Notes: generated by a model not told the origin, from the letters alone. Numbered from the stretch's first letter, positions 14,760-26,533 are shown. The stretch is 64,000 nucleotides of DNA from Camellia lanceoleosa (GCA_025200525.1 CM045763.1:157672246-157736245); one strand, 5' to 3'. A program made the numbers and translations.

Positions 14760-16905
14760 TTAAATAACATGGCTTCCATTTCCTTGCTCATCAAGTGAAA
14801 GATTTGCAATTTCTAATAGACCAGAGCCCTCCAATGAATCAAAAACATCTCCACTAATGTCCCATAACTTACTCTCTCCTTCTATGTATTGTTGACAACT
14901 CCTTGATAGAAGGCAAATATTAGAATGCATAAAAACCAAATCCTCACAACATTGCAGAGTCATTTTATTCCTTTGCATGGAGTGAATAAAAGAGTATGTG
15001 CTCCAATTCCTTTCACAACATGAAAAGGAACAAGGTTGGCCAAGTAATTTCACTGCTAATAATTTGAGCATAGGAGCAGAAGAGCCCTGTGCCAACCTCT
15101 GGTTCCATTTTTCCTCTGTCACATATTGAGTAGGTGTCTCAAAAACTTTCCAAAAAACTTGAAAACTTGGCATACTCTGTATTCACAGCCCTTCTCTCGT
15201 TTGCATTTGGAAAGTATTTCTTTAAGCACTTGGTTCTCAATTCAAAAATTTCTTCATCCTTGTGAGGAGGAACACAAATGGGATTTTGATGAAGCCACGT
15301 TCCACTATAATACCTAGATTGCAAATTAAGAAAAAAATAAATAAAATGTAAATTATGTTAAGTTATTATATTAAGAGTTTAAATTATGTTAACTAAATTC
15401 TATCTTTTTCCCATCTTAAAAAAAAAAAAAAAGGTTTAAAAATGAGTTATACCTTGGATTCAAAGAATGTGCTAGACAATGAAGTGGTATACTACTTTTT
15501 GTCCATCTCTCCACTAGTATTTGGTGCACCACATAATAGAAAGCCGACTCTTCATTTCCTAATTTTCCTTCACACCTATAAATGGATGCCTTCACCCTCT
15601 CAATCATTGAATCCCACATTTCATAGACCAAATGTAAACATGACTTATCGGTGTCACAAGATCTAAGCATCTCATATATTGGCAAAGTAAATGAGAATAT
15701 GTATTCTATCTTGTCCACCAAATATCATTCAACACTTTTTCCTTAACAAGAGTTGCTTTTCCAACATCATCTTCTTGTAGGATGACCATTTCTCACTTAT
15801 CACCATTGCTTGGAGGCCACGATATATAAACTTAAACCTTTTTAGCATAACAATTGCAGATGCAAAGTGTGCATCTGTAACAGAAAGTAGCTTCAAAAGC
15901 ACAAAGTCATTAAAAATTGCCAATCTCATAGAATGATTCATGATGAAATTTTTTATGAACGTCACATCATCAATCACAATTGTAATCCAATGGCATTCAT
16001 CATAAGCATAGGCAGCACCTCCAATTTCCTTAGCAGCACAAATATTTTTAAGAGCAAGATTAAGGCCTCGTTTGGGAACAGGCTAATTTAGTAACTTTTT
16101 GGCTAATTGGCTAAAAAGGTTGGTAAGAAAAACCTGTATGTTTGGGTCAACTTTTTGGCTAATTACGAAACGACGTGCAAAAAGTAGAGAGAAAAGGGAA
16201 TCTTTGACTTTTTGGTATGAGTTGTTGGCTTTTTGGCTAAAAAGGTAACTTTTTGGCTAATTGGCTATTTTAGCCTCTTGCCAAACGAGGCCTAAGTGTG
16301 TGCACTACACAAGGTGTCCAAAATATCTTCGAATAGTTATCTTGAATGATTGATCCAGCTGCATTACAAACAGAAGCATTGTCGGTAATTACTTGAATCA
16401 CATTATGAGGGCCTACTTCATCAATCACCTCACTAATTAATTTAGCAATATGATACTTGTTTTTGTACTTACTTTTACAATTAACAACTCTTACAAACAT
16501 AACTCCACCATCAGATGCTGTCATGAGATTGATAAGAGGTCTCATTTGTGCATCGGTCCATCCATCGGCTACTACACTCAACCCCTTTTGATTCCATGAT
16601 TGTTTTGTTGGTCCCAACAACCCGTCAATATTTGCTCTTTCTTTTTGAAGTAGAGTAGTCCTTAATAAGTTGTAACCAAGGGGACATACCCTATAATTTG
16701 ATTCTCAGCAACAAAAGCACCCACAAAATATGGATTCCTAGCCAAATGAAAGGGCAATCCAGCTGAATAGAACGTGCGAGCAATTAAAGAATGTAAATGT
16801 TCTCTAGCACCTTAATTGGATGCTTTATCTAAAGCACTACTCCCGCTTGTCTTTCTGTTTTTTGGTTCATAACCATCCAATCTAAATGTTCCAACATCCC
16901 CTACC
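14760..16905 (-). pseudogene. hAT transposase C-terminal part (DUF659, dimerisation), inverted
   Basis: Read on the minus strand from 16905, it continues the gene interrupted at 14365. DUF659 text includes SWNQKGLSVVADGWTD (near 16580) and VITDNASVCNAAGS (near 16390). The C-terminal hAT dimerisation region includes CERNWSTYSFIHSMQRNK (near 15000) and ends near 14760. A 229-bp MITE splits the catalytic region at 16064-16292, and several frameshifts are present. There is an intron of about 140 bases near 15315-15450 with a poly-A stretch. Not functional. Confidence 0.88.
16064..16292. mobile_element. Tourist-like MITE (229 bp) inside the inverted hAT gene
   Basis: Its ends are GGCCTCGTTTGGGAAC and TTGCCAAACGAGGCC. 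It is flanked by TAA on both sides (16061-16063, 16293-16295), the typical PIF/Harbinger target. The second hAT copy near 18838 has the empty site with a single TAA, which fixes both ends. Confidence 0.93.
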
Positions 16906-16913
16906 ACCCCTAC

Positions 16914-19900
16914 CTATGAAGCATGGGTACTCCAAAATTGTTGTCGTACAAGTACCAAGTACTTGCCGGGTGTAGGTACGAATACCGGTACAGCTACACG
17001 CATACCCGGTACGCCAAAAACGCACCCGGTATGTGGTATATGATGGGTACACAATGGGTACGTTTTTGGGTACTCCGAGGTAAAAAATGAGATTTTCTAC
17101 AATTTAAAGGGTACCAGAGCAAATTTTTTTTGTCTATTTTAAAAAATTATATAAATTTGGGGTTCTTTTGTAATAAATAAAACTTGAAACAAATTAAAAC
17201 TAGGGTTCCTGGTTTCATTTGATCATCTCATCTCCTTTGCAGAAATACAGAAGCTCCTTTGAAGGTGCTGATTCCGGTAAGTTTATCTTCGATTCTTCCT
17301 CTTCTTCTTCCTCTTCCTCTTCCTTTCATTTTTTTTTTCTTCAGATTTTTGTAGTCTTCTTCGGAGCAAACAAAGAATGAAAAGGCACTTTTTTGTTTTC
17401 ATCATTTTTCTTCGATTCTTCTTCCTCTTTTTTTCATTTTTTTTTTCCAAATTTTTTATCTATTCTGTCCTTTTTTTTTTTGCCGCCTTTCGTTTTTTTA
17501 TTCGTTTCTTTCCTCTTTACTTTTCTCTTTCTTTTATCCTCCTCCTTCCTTTTTCTTGAACTCTCCTTCATTTTTTTTTCTAATATACATATATATTTTA
17601 TTTTTTTATATTTTTTTCCCTATAGCCACTGGAATTTCATGCAACTTGCGAGTCTCTAGAAAAAAAGGTAATGTAAAATGACCACTCTGTTATTTAACTT
17701 TGCCCTCTTTTTATTGTTGTAGACTGTATGTAGTAGACACAATAAAAAAATTGTTAAATATTTGAAAAGTTATATACTCGAATGAAGTGAAATAATTCAA
17801 AAATTATTTTGTTAATTGTTATATTATAGGAATATGAGTTCATCAGGAAGTATAGGTTCAATTGCAAGTGCCCCTTCTATTGACACTGATCAAAATGGGG
17901 ATGAAAATGCTCCTCTTTGGGGTTACGTTGCGAAAATAGCTAAAAGGGATGAAGGCGGAAGTGGTTATACCAAATTTTGGTGTAATTATTGTAATAACGA
18001 GTTTCAAGGTTCATACTCTAGAGTCAAAGCACATTTGTTGCTAATTTCTAGGCATGGAATTAGAGTGTGTGCATTTGTGAAGAATAGGCCTGATCTTTTT
18101 GCTGAAATGCGAAAGGCAGATACAAAAGGTGAGAATAGGAAAAAGATGGCAGAGCCTAAAGATGTTTCTTTACCACCTCCCTCTTCCCAAATTAGTTCTA
18201 GCATAGGGGTGGTAGGGGATGTTGGAACATTTAGATTGGATGGTTATGAACCAAAAAACAGAAAGACAATCGGGAGTAGTGCCTTAGATAAAGCATTCAA
18301 TCAAGGTGCTAGTGAACATTTTTGCATTCTTTAATGGCTCGCATGTTCTATTCAGCTGGATTGCCCTTTCATTTGGTTAGGAATCCATATTTTGTGGGTG
18401 CTTTTAAATTTGTTGCTGAGAATCAAATTATAGGGTATGTCCCCCTTGGTTGCAACTTATTGAGGACTACTCTACTTCAAAAAGAAAGAGCAAATATTGA
18501 TGTTTTGTTGGAACCAACAAAACAATCATGGAATCAAAAGGGGTTGAGTGTAGTAGCCGATGGATGGACCGATGCACAAATGAGACCTCTTATCAATCTC
18601 ATGGCAACATCTGATGGTGGAGCTATGTTTGTAAGAGTTGTTAATTGTAAAGGTGAGTACAAAGACAAGTATCATATTGCCAAATTAATTAGTGAGGTGA
18701 TTGATAAAATAGACCCTCATAATGTGATTTAAGTAATTACCGACAATGCACCTGTTTGTAGTGGAGCTGGATCAATTATTCAAGGTAACTATCCGAAGAT
18801 ATTTTGGACACCTTGTGTAGTGCACACACTTAATCTTGCTCTTAAAAATATTTGTGCTGCTAAGGACATTGGAGGTGCTGCTTATGCTTATGATGAATGC
18901 CATTGGATTACAATTGTGATTGATGATGTGATGTTCATAAAAAAATTTCATCATGAATCATTCTATGAGATTGGCAATTTTTAATGAGTTTGTGCCTTTG
19001 AAGCTACTTTCTGTTGTGGATACACACTTTGCATCTGCAATTGTTATACTAAAAAGCAATGGTGATAAATGAGAAATGGTCATCCTACAAGAAGATGATG
19101 TCGGAAAAAGCAGCTCTTGTTAAGGAAAAAGTGTTGAATGATATTTGGTGGGACAAGATAGAATACATATTCTCATTTACTTTGCCAATATATGAGATGC
19201 TTAGATCTTGTGACACTGATAAGTCATGTTTACATTTGGTCTATGAAATGTGAGATTCAATGACTGAGAGGGTGAAGGCATCCATTTATAGGCGTGAGGT
19301 TAAATTAGAAAATGAAGATTCGGCTTTCTATTATGTGGTGCACCAAATACTAGTGGAGAGATGGACAAAATGTAGTACACCACTTCATTGTCTCGCACAT
19401 TCTTTGAATCCAAGGTATAACTCATTTTTAAACTTTTTTTTTTTTAAGATGGGAAAATGATAGAATTTAGTTAACATAATTTAAACTCTTAATATAATAA
19501 CTTAACATAATTTACATTTTATTTATTTTTTTTCCTAATTTGCAATCGTGGTATTATAGTGGAATGTGGCTTCATGAAAATCTCATTCGTGTTCCTCCTC
19601 AAGGATGAAGAAATTTTTGAATTGAGAACCAAGTGCTTTAAGAAATACTTTCCAAATGCAGACGAGAGAAGGGCTGTGAATACAGACTATGCCAAGTTTT
19701 CAGGTTTTTTTGGAAAGTTTTTGAGACACCTACTCAATATGTGATGGAGGAGAAATGGAACCAGAGGTTGGCATAGGGCTCTTCTGCTCCTATGCTCCAA
19801 TCATTAGCTGTGAAATTACTTGGCCAACCTTGTTCCTCTTCATGTTGTGAAAGGAATTGAAGAACATACTCTTTCATTCATTCCATACGAAGGAATAAAA

Positions 19901-20425
19901 TGACTACACAACGTTTTGAGGATTTGGTTTTTGTGCATTCTAATATTCACCTTCTATCAAGGAGTCGTCAACAATACATAGAAGGAGAGAGCAAGTTATG
20001 GGACATTGGTGGAGATGCTTTTGATTCATTGGAGGGCTTTGGTTTATTAGAAATTGCTGATCTTTCACTTGATGAGCCAAAGATGGAAGTCATATTGTTT
20101 AATGATAAAGTTAACGGAATTAAAAGTCGATGTTCTAAGTTTCGTAGTTTCATTAGGGTTGATATTCTTTTCTAATTTCTTCTGTGTAATGACATTAAAA
20201 TAGCTCATCGACTTACTTTAGTATTGGTATTGTTGAAGAATGATTTACCTTTTTTTTTTTTTTCTTTTTTACTTTCTCCTTTTAATTATGTTATTAAACT
20301 TTGATTTGTATATTGGATGTTTAGCTGGAAAAAAAAAATATTGGGCATACCCTAGCCGTACTTGTACCCTATTTTTTTTAGAATTTACCGTATTGGCGTA
20401 TCCGTGTCGCATCCGTGCTTCCTAG
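16914..20425 (+). mobile_element. Full-length hAT element, 3.5 kb (copy C)
   Basis: It has both termini, CTATGAAGCATGGG and CCGTGCTTCCTAG. The left part is AT- and T-rich noncoding sequence with subterminal GGTAC/GTACC-rich repeats. The transposase gene begins at 17834 and ends near 20103. An intron with donor AAG|GTATAAC near 19416 and acceptor TATTATAG near 19559 is inferred. The gene is broken by stops and small indels, so the element is not autonomous. Confidence 0.88.
17834..20103 (+). pseudogene. hAT transposase gene, copy C (BED, DUF659, dimerisation)
   Basis: hAT transposases cut at 8-bp target sites. This copy reads MSSSGSIGSIAS at the start, a BED finger (WCNYCNNEF...HLLLISRHG, near 17980-18060), DUF659 text (SWNQKGLSVVADGWTD near 18530) and the C-terminal dimerisation region with HSNIHLLSRSRQQYIEGES (near 19935). 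Lesions include a small insertion giving a stop at 18332, TAA at 18730 in place of a Gln codon, a 31-bp loss near 19055 relative to the inverted copy, TGA at 19252 for Trp, and a shift near 19860. Neighbouring matching lesions are not shared with the inverted copy, so the copies decayed independently. Confidence 0.88.
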
Positions 20426-20520
20426 CTTGACACATGGACATGCATATTCCTCTTCATGTTGGTGCCCAACAAGTGTTGGACACAGACCCACCACCCACTT
20501 TGAAGTGTCTTGCTTCCTAG

Positions 20521-21997
20521 GTCTAATGCCATTAGTTTTTTATTTTTATTTTTATTTTCTATTATTTATTATCAATATCTTATTGTCTTGTTAAATTAGT
20601 CTAGCATGCTACTAACCTTAACTAAGCTTAAAGTTATCTGGAGCATTGTGGTATAGCACTACAATTTCCGTAGATGCAATTATATACTATAGAGAGAAGT
20701 ATGGGCGGATTCCAAATACACATTAATGTGTACTAATTGGGCATTTTTTTTTTTTATTTTTTTTTTTAGAGAGAAGAATGGATGCACTTAAATGTTTACC
20801 CTAGTTGTGTTCTTATAAAGACTCCACAGTCCACATTGAAATTTTAGTACCTCTTGTAAATGCTGTATGGATGAATTCTGAACTTGTTAAGAGACCGCCA
20901 ATTGTCCTCATCGGTGGCCATCAAAAGAAGGAAAAATTATGGAATTTATCAGCCAATTAGTCAAATTTTTATTTCTAGTCAAAATCTTCTATGAATAGGT
21001 TAAAATAGTTTGATCATGTACAATGAAGATCTGTAGATGCAAAACAATAAGGAAGAGAGATACAATCATCATATATGGAAATGTTAGGAGGGAAGATCTA
21101 AACTGATATGAGATACAATAGTACCCAAAAAAAAGAAAAAAAACAAAAGAATTTATAAGACTCAATTGAGAATGGATAAAAATGATTCATGTAGCTGACC
21201 CCACCTAATTAGGAAACATGCTTAGTTTGGTTAGTTAAAATCCCCATTGGAGCATAGCAAGCTATGTACTGAAAGTAGAATGAAAAGAACTCGGATAAAT
21301 TTGCCTTCATAATATGCAAAGCATTATCTTATCCTTACTTTGGTTGCTTCTTTGTGCAACTGCTAGCCTGGTCAAGGATTGTTTAAACACAATCAGCGCA
21401 CATGCAACCCTGGTAATTGTACCTCTTATTTTCTTTTCTTTTGATATATAGGCTACTAGTTTACCAAAAAAACAATGTTTTCAGTATACATTTCTAACTC
21501 AATATTCTTGATCTTTTATTTTTTTGATAAATAAATATACTTGATATTTCAATGATAAATTCTTACATTCATGGTTTTTACACAGTAGAATGGCTTGGAT
21601 TTTAATTGTATGACTTCAGATTCAATTTTTTGTTACAACTATTTTTATGTGGCTGACATCATTTTTTGGTATGGTAAGGTTCCGTAGTTAAAGAAGTTTT
21701 GTCCATTATGAACTGAATTTTTTGGGAGCTGTCTTTGGTGAGAATTTATAATCTCAAATTGACATCGGATCATGGTTTTATAATTTTAAAGTATTGTTTT
21801 CTCTTCTCTTGTTTAAAGGTTATGTTGGCATGAAGCCTGCTCTTCTTGAAGCTTTCTCTTCTAATATATAGGTTTAGAGGGTTTATTTTTATTTATTTAT
21901 TTTCTCAATGTTTGTTTTTTTGCCCAATTGCTACCTAAGATGTGTTGAAGTTCTGAATTTTTCGTAAATTTTTTATGGCATTCAATTGATTAATAGC
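20521..21997 (+). other. D1 intron sequence, no gene
   Basis: It matches 36648-39016 of D2 apart from the L1 fragment inserted in D2. It includes a weak match to an RTE LINE 3' end near 21188 (ATTCATGTAGCTGACCCC), shared with D2 near 38388 and so older than the duplication. Confidence 0.6.
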
Positions 21998-22515
21998 CTA
22001 TGAAGCACCAATACTTCAAAACAAGTGCCATATCCATGCCAGACACACGGACACTTCGGGGACACGTATGGGACACACTGCATGGCTTGTCCCCTTATTT
22101 AATTAATTTATTTTCAGGGGACATACCGGGGGACACACCGGTGGACGCTTCAGGCACACATTAAGGACATGGCAAGTTGTCTTTTTCCCAATTTTATTGA
22201 GTGCTTTTGATAAATGTTGAATGGTGAATGTTTATTATTTTTTTCTTAGATTTAAATACTTAATAGATAATCTATAAAAAAAGATATAAACTGCAATTGT
22301 TAATTTAAAAGTGCATTTTTTAATGAAAAAAAAAAAAGAATTGGAGTTAGTTTTTGTTAATATTGATTGCTTATGAATGTAATATTAATCTAGATAGGAA
22401 ATAAAAATATATGAAAACATATTTTATTGCCGTGTTCCTGCCGTGTCAGTGTCCTCATTTTTTTGAAATCACCATGTCCCGTATCCGTGTCCGTATCCGT
22501 GCCTATGCTTCTTAG
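21998..22515. mobile_element. hAT-type MITE (518 bp) with the same ends as the composite hAT
   Basis: It starts CTATGAAGCACCAAT and ends CCTATGCTTCTTAG. The flanks TTAATAGC (21990-21997) and TCAATAGC (22516-22523) form an 8-bp duplication with one change. D2 has an empty site near 40772. The ends match the TIRs of the full hAT at 16914, so that family may have mobilised it. The interior is rich in GGACACG-type repeats on both sides. Confidence 0.9.
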
Positions 22516-22523
22516 TCAATAGC

Positions 22524-24403
22524 AATGTTCCAACTCCCAGCTATTGCTCTAGCCCCCACACCCCCCCCCCCCCCCCCCCAAAAAAAATGTTATTTTGATC
22601 CGCTGTAAAGCTACCTGCCGTAAAGCTTTCATTCTATCATATTGTCGATAGCAGCCAAATAAATTCAAAAAAGAAGGTACCTCATGAGTCGTTATACTGC
22701 ATATACCATTCAGTGTTTGAAACCATTGATGTCATGCCCATGGACACATGCAGTCTGGTTTGGCAGCCTATCATTACCATGGTTATCAAAATCGCAATAT
22801 GGATCCTATGATCCTAAATTGTCAAAATGGTCCAAATTGTTATAGGATCTGTGTTATAGTAGGATCGAAAAATTGTTTATGCTAAATATGATTCAGGTTT
22901 CTTAAGTGTCTCTTCCTAGGTTTGCCTGCTGGTTGTGAAGCAGTGATTACTAACTGGGAAGTTTTTAAGCTTCTGCAGGTGGTCTGAGAATGTTTCTCGT
23001 GCATTGTCATCAAACTTTGTCTGAAATTCCTTTTTTTTTTTTTTTTGGTTCTTAATGTCCAATTACATTGTTTTTCCAACAATATTTTAGTAGATATTTT
23101 GGTGGTTATTAATTGGGTACAATGAACAAAGTGTGGGACACAATGCATGACTTAATATCTAATACAAATTTCCACTGATCTAACCACTCTGATGAGAATT
23201 CAGAGTTATATCAGTAGCTTTTTTTCTCACTTGACATTTTGACAATTCAGAATGATTTTTTTTATTTTTTAATTAAATTGAACAAGAAACAGTAGCTGGA
23301 GATACCGAGAAAAATCCTTCATCATTGTGATTTGGTTGAAGATCCGGAGCAGGACAAATTTTTCGTATTAGCCGAATTGATAGCATTTAGTCATGACCAT
23401 GATCAACGTGTTAAACTGCAAAAGTCATTCTTCCACTTTCATCTTCAACAGTTCTACTAGAAGTACATAGTTTAAATGTGGCAAATCTCTCCATGTATCC
23501 CTTCATCTTCCTAACAATAGGAGGACCTGAAAACCCAATCAATGCCATATTTCCAACTTTCGATCTCTATCAATTGATGTCTCACATGGTCATCAACACA
23601 CCAGTCAACCAATACAATTTTACTGCTTTGTCATCCTGACATAATACAATTGTTGTATAGGTTATCATATCTTGTTGAAGGGGAAGTACAAAGTTGAAGC
23701 AAAAGAAAGAAAATCAATAAGGAGCAAGTTTCTACATTTCTCACATTAGTATTGTGACATTTGAGAAACATGGTAAGGAGACAGGACTTCAAAAAGAGAA
23801 GTAAGCAATTTAATTTTGCATGAATGAGTGGAATGGAATCTATATGCTACTAGGGGGGGAAAATTGAAGAAAAACTATTAAAACTGACAGAAATTTCAGT
23901 AGTCATGATAAGAAACACGAGCATTTTCTGTTAACACAGTAAAACTATATCTTAGTGCATCTCATTTAGACAATTGAGTTAATTTTCTATGCTTGCTTTG
24001 TTTCTATATGGATTTATGATGGAATCAATATCTTTGTTTTTTAGTCTGCATATGGATGCATGAAGCTATAAAAGTTTGACACATCCTATCAGACAATTGC
24101 TATTTTTAGCTTGATTGCGGCGATTGTGCTTTGACTTCATAATTTTATTGGTCTTGGATAGAGGTGATTGTGTCTATACGTATTGTCATAAAGTAAAACA
24201 TAGAAGACAATTATGTAATTTTCATTTAGGCAGATAGGAGAAGAAAATACTTGTGTAAGTTGTCGTTTTTATTATAGGTAATAGGTAATAGATAATTTTA
24301 TTTGTGTGATCTGCAGTAAAGCAGATGAGTTCTCATGTTTTATGTCATATTCATACCAATAGTAAGATTCTACCTTCTAGACTTTAAGTTTCCCAAGTTA
24401 CTA
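22524..24403 (+). other. D1 intron sequence, no gene
   Basis: It is paralogous to 40778-44026 (D2) and, from about 22840, to 44881-46397 (D3). A run of C residues lies at 22561-22579. Relative to D2, D1 lacks the stretch equivalent to about 41185-42487. No coding sequence is seen. Confidence 0.7.
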
Positions 24404-24643
24404 GGCTCCGTTTGGGAAGAGCTAAACGGGGCTTTTTTGGCTATTTTAGCCACCAAAGACAAAATAGGTTATTTTAGCCACAAAAAACAAAATATCACAT
24501 CCAACCCATAATCATTACACTCTTCTCTCACAAAAAAAGCCAAAAAAACCAAAAAGCCAAAAAATCCTTCCTAAACCAAACTTTTTAATTCAGGCTAAAA
24601 TAGCCAAAAAAGCCAAAAAGCCAACCTACTTCCCAAACGGAGG
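24404..24643. mobile_element. Tourist-like MITE (240 bp) just before the D1 last exon
   Basis: Its ends are GGCTCCGTTTGGGAAG and CTTCCCAAACGGAGG, flanked by CTA (24401-24403 and 24644-24646). D2 and D3 have the empty site TTACTAATTG or CTACTAATTG near 44027 and 46391. It lies about 20 bases upstream of the splice acceptor of the D1 last exon. Confidence 0.9.
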
Positions 24644-24664
24644 CTAATTGATGTTGTATTGCAG

Positions 24665-25064
24665 GTATAAATTGGATGTTGTGACTGCTGGAAAGAATTT
24701 CACTCAGATAAGAAAAGCAATTGCTGCAGGATTCTTTTTCCATGCAGCAAGAAAGGATCCACAAGAAGGTTATAGAACTTTGGTAGAAAACCAGCCACTT
24801 TATATCCACCCGAGCAGTGCTCTTTTCCAGAGACAGCCGGGCTGGGTGATCTATCATGAGATGGTAGTGACTACAAAGGAGTACATGTGAGAGGTCACAG
24901 TTGTCGACCCTAAAAGGCTTGTGGAACTGGCACCAAGATTCTTCAAAGTGGCAGATCCAACAAAAATGAGCAAAAGCAAGGGTAAGCGAGAAAAATGCAT
25001 TGAACCGCTTTATGACAGATACCATTAACCCAATTCATGGCCTTTGAGTAGAAGACGTGCTTGA
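24665..25064 (+). pseudogene. PRP22 last exon, D1 copy (broken)
   Basis: It follows the same TTGCAG acceptor as the intact D2 exon at 44051. It encodes the C-terminal OB-fold region ([29 protein letters not shown]). A TGA at 24888-24890 replaces the Arg codon after EYM, a small insertion lies in the [10 protein letters not shown] stretch, and a TAA at 25026-25028 replaces a Glu codon. It ends at the same TGA after RRRA. It cannot supply a normal C-terminus. Confidence 0.9.
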
Positions 25065-25376
25065 TCTTTGTTTTTGTTTTTTTTTTTTATCAGTGTGGGT
25101 TTGATTTCAGATGATCACTTTGATTCTGCTTTGTAGCACAACTTAGTAAATTTTGTACATCATTTGATCAAGTAAAAAAAGATGCAGGAGTGAAAGCTTT
25201 TTGTACAATGGCCATGTAGGAGTTCTTTCAAACTTTGTTGCTAATTGTATGATGTTGCATAATGTAATCCTATTTTACCTGATTAATAAATAGAGCTTTC
25301 ATGTGATTTCTTTCATTCAGAGCTTTAACCAGTTGGAAATGCAGTTCCACTGTAAAATTCCAAGTATGTTCATGAT

Positions 25377-26020
25377 ATTAGAAGGACCATTTTATAATGA
25401 AGAATGAAGCCTATTCGAATTTTGTGAGGGGAAGGCAACCCAATCTTAGGGGGGTTGTTTTTTTTTTGAACATCTAAAAAGAATGCTCTGTAGGGATATC
25501 ATAGCATTTGTAATCGCTTGTCGCTTAGGTATAACCCAACCGAAGGAAGGGACTCACCACTGGGACAAGGGAATGCACCAACTCCCAGCCCAAGAGGTAG
25601 AATTACGATCGGAGTACAATACACTTAGCATCAACCAATTAAGGAATACTAGTTGTGTCCCTGGGAGTCGAGTCCTGATCACCTGGGTAGAAGGAAGGCA
25701 CCTTTCCAAGTTGCTATCACCCTCAATGGAGCCAATCTTAGTTGAACCATAGTAATTCTTTGTTATTCTTGATATTCCATTTCTTTTTTATGTATTTAAA
25801 AATTTAAAGATTCTTTTGTGGTACAAAACTTTTTTTTTTTTTTTTTCCATGCACAAGTAACATCCTTGCCACCAGACTCAACCCAACTTTCTTCCTCGCA
25901 AGTTCAAAGGGACTCAGCTACGACTTACTATGTTCTCAAGACGTCAGACTAACACAAGTCACCTCTATTTTATCATCAGCATGGTATCAGGGGCTAACAA
26001 AATAAGAGTAAAGCTCAAGA
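25377..26020. other. Spacer after D1, no recognised gene
   Basis: The frame at 25483-25752 (89 codons) has no recognisable domain. The text looks like decayed repeat sequence with a poly-T run at 25832-25847. No match elsewhere in the window was seen. Confidence 0.4.
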
Positions 26021-26099
26021 TTAAAGGTTGGGGGCATTTCCTTATATAAGTTAAAATAATAAAGGAATTCCCAAACTAAGCCTAATTTTGAAAGAATTT

Positions 26100-26400
26100 T
26101 CAAAATAAGCTAACTCGCGGTTCACAATCGCGAGTTCAACACTTTTCCACCTCTCTCGCGTGAAATGTGGTAAATGTTAAACTCGCTGTTACGAAAAGCG
26201 AGTTTGATTAAGAACTCGCGGTTACGAAATGCGAGTTTAATTAGTTTTTTTTTTTCTTTTGAACTCGCTTTTACAAACCACGATTTCATCAAAAAAAAAA
26301 TTTTCTTTTGAACTCGTTGTTACAAACCACGATTTTATCAAAAAAAAAAATTTCTTCTGAATTCGCTGTTATAAATCACGATTTTATCCAAAAACTTTTA
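26100..26400. repeat. Five diverged units with ACTCGC...GCGAGT mini-palindromes
   Basis: The left arm of the foldback carries repeats such as AACTCGCGGTTACGAAATGC followed by GAGTT, and decayed forms AACTCGCTTTTACAAACCAC. Most of the intact ones can fold on themselves. The right arm keeps the three inner decayed units, but the outer two are replaced by a different GCCAGAAT...TGAAGTT text near 28003-28050. Confidence 0.75.
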
Positions 26401-26429
26401 ATATATATTAAAATCTAATCAACTCAAGA

Positions 26430-26533
26430 CATATGATGCTGGTAGCTTAAATGGTACACCAATGTCATGTCATGGTTTGGGCGTGGGTTCAAAACTCACG
26501 CCAGGCTTCTCATTTTTTTTTTTTTTTTTTTTT
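26430..26533 (+). mobile_element. tRNA-like (SINE-like) segment within the foldback, left arm
   Basis: An A-box-like TAGCTTAAATGG (26443-26454) and a B-box-like GGTTCAAAACT (26486-26496) sit about 31 bases apart, followed by about 20 T residues. This is the layout of a tRNA-derived pol III promoter, and plant SINEs can end in T-rich tails. The mirror copy lies at about 27721-27806 in the other arm. It could also be a chance tRNA-like stretch captured by the element. Confidence 0.45.

Larger units (their letters stand above)
13008..20425 (+). mobile_element. Composite hAT transposon: 5' half, inverted 3' half, full copy
   Basis: Outer ends are CTATGAAGCACGGG (13008) and CCGTGCTTCCTAG (ends 20425). 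They are flanked by a perfect 8-bp duplication CTTGACAC at 13000-13007 and 20426-20433. D2 has the single uninterrupted site near 36551. Inside are three parts: a plus-strand 5' half (13008-14365), an inverted 3' half (14366-16913) and a full plus-strand element (16914-20425). The first junction is preceded by GTAGGGGT (14358-14365). The second is preceded by ACCCCTAC (16906-16913), its reverse complement. The two partial pieces together make one element interrupted at that 8-bp site. Confidence 0.92.
12193..20520. mobile_element. Older hAT-type MITE in the intron, now split by nested insertions (D1)
   Basis: The D2 counterpart at 36136-36647 is 512 bp. Its left end is CTAAGAAGCACAGACAC and its right end GTGTCTTGCTTCCTAG. 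The outer flanks GTCTTGTG and GTCTAATG are compatible with a decayed 8-bp duplication. In D1 it carries a second hAT MITE (12253-12680) and the 7.4 kb hAT composite (13008-20425). It predates the D1/D2 duplication, since both copies have it. Confidence 0.65.

Noticed and set aside
17377..17659. Phe/Ser-rich frames
   Set aside because: T-rich noncoding sequence at the hAT 5' end; no start context or domain.
13008..20425. Simple nested insertion of one hAT into another
   Set aside because: The inner 8-bp target copies are inverted, not direct, and the 3' half is in reverse orientation next to a full copy. A plain insertion cannot give this.
25483..25752. 89-codon plus-strand frame after D1
   Set aside because: No recognisable domain, no upstream promoter or splice context, and surrounded by repeat debris.
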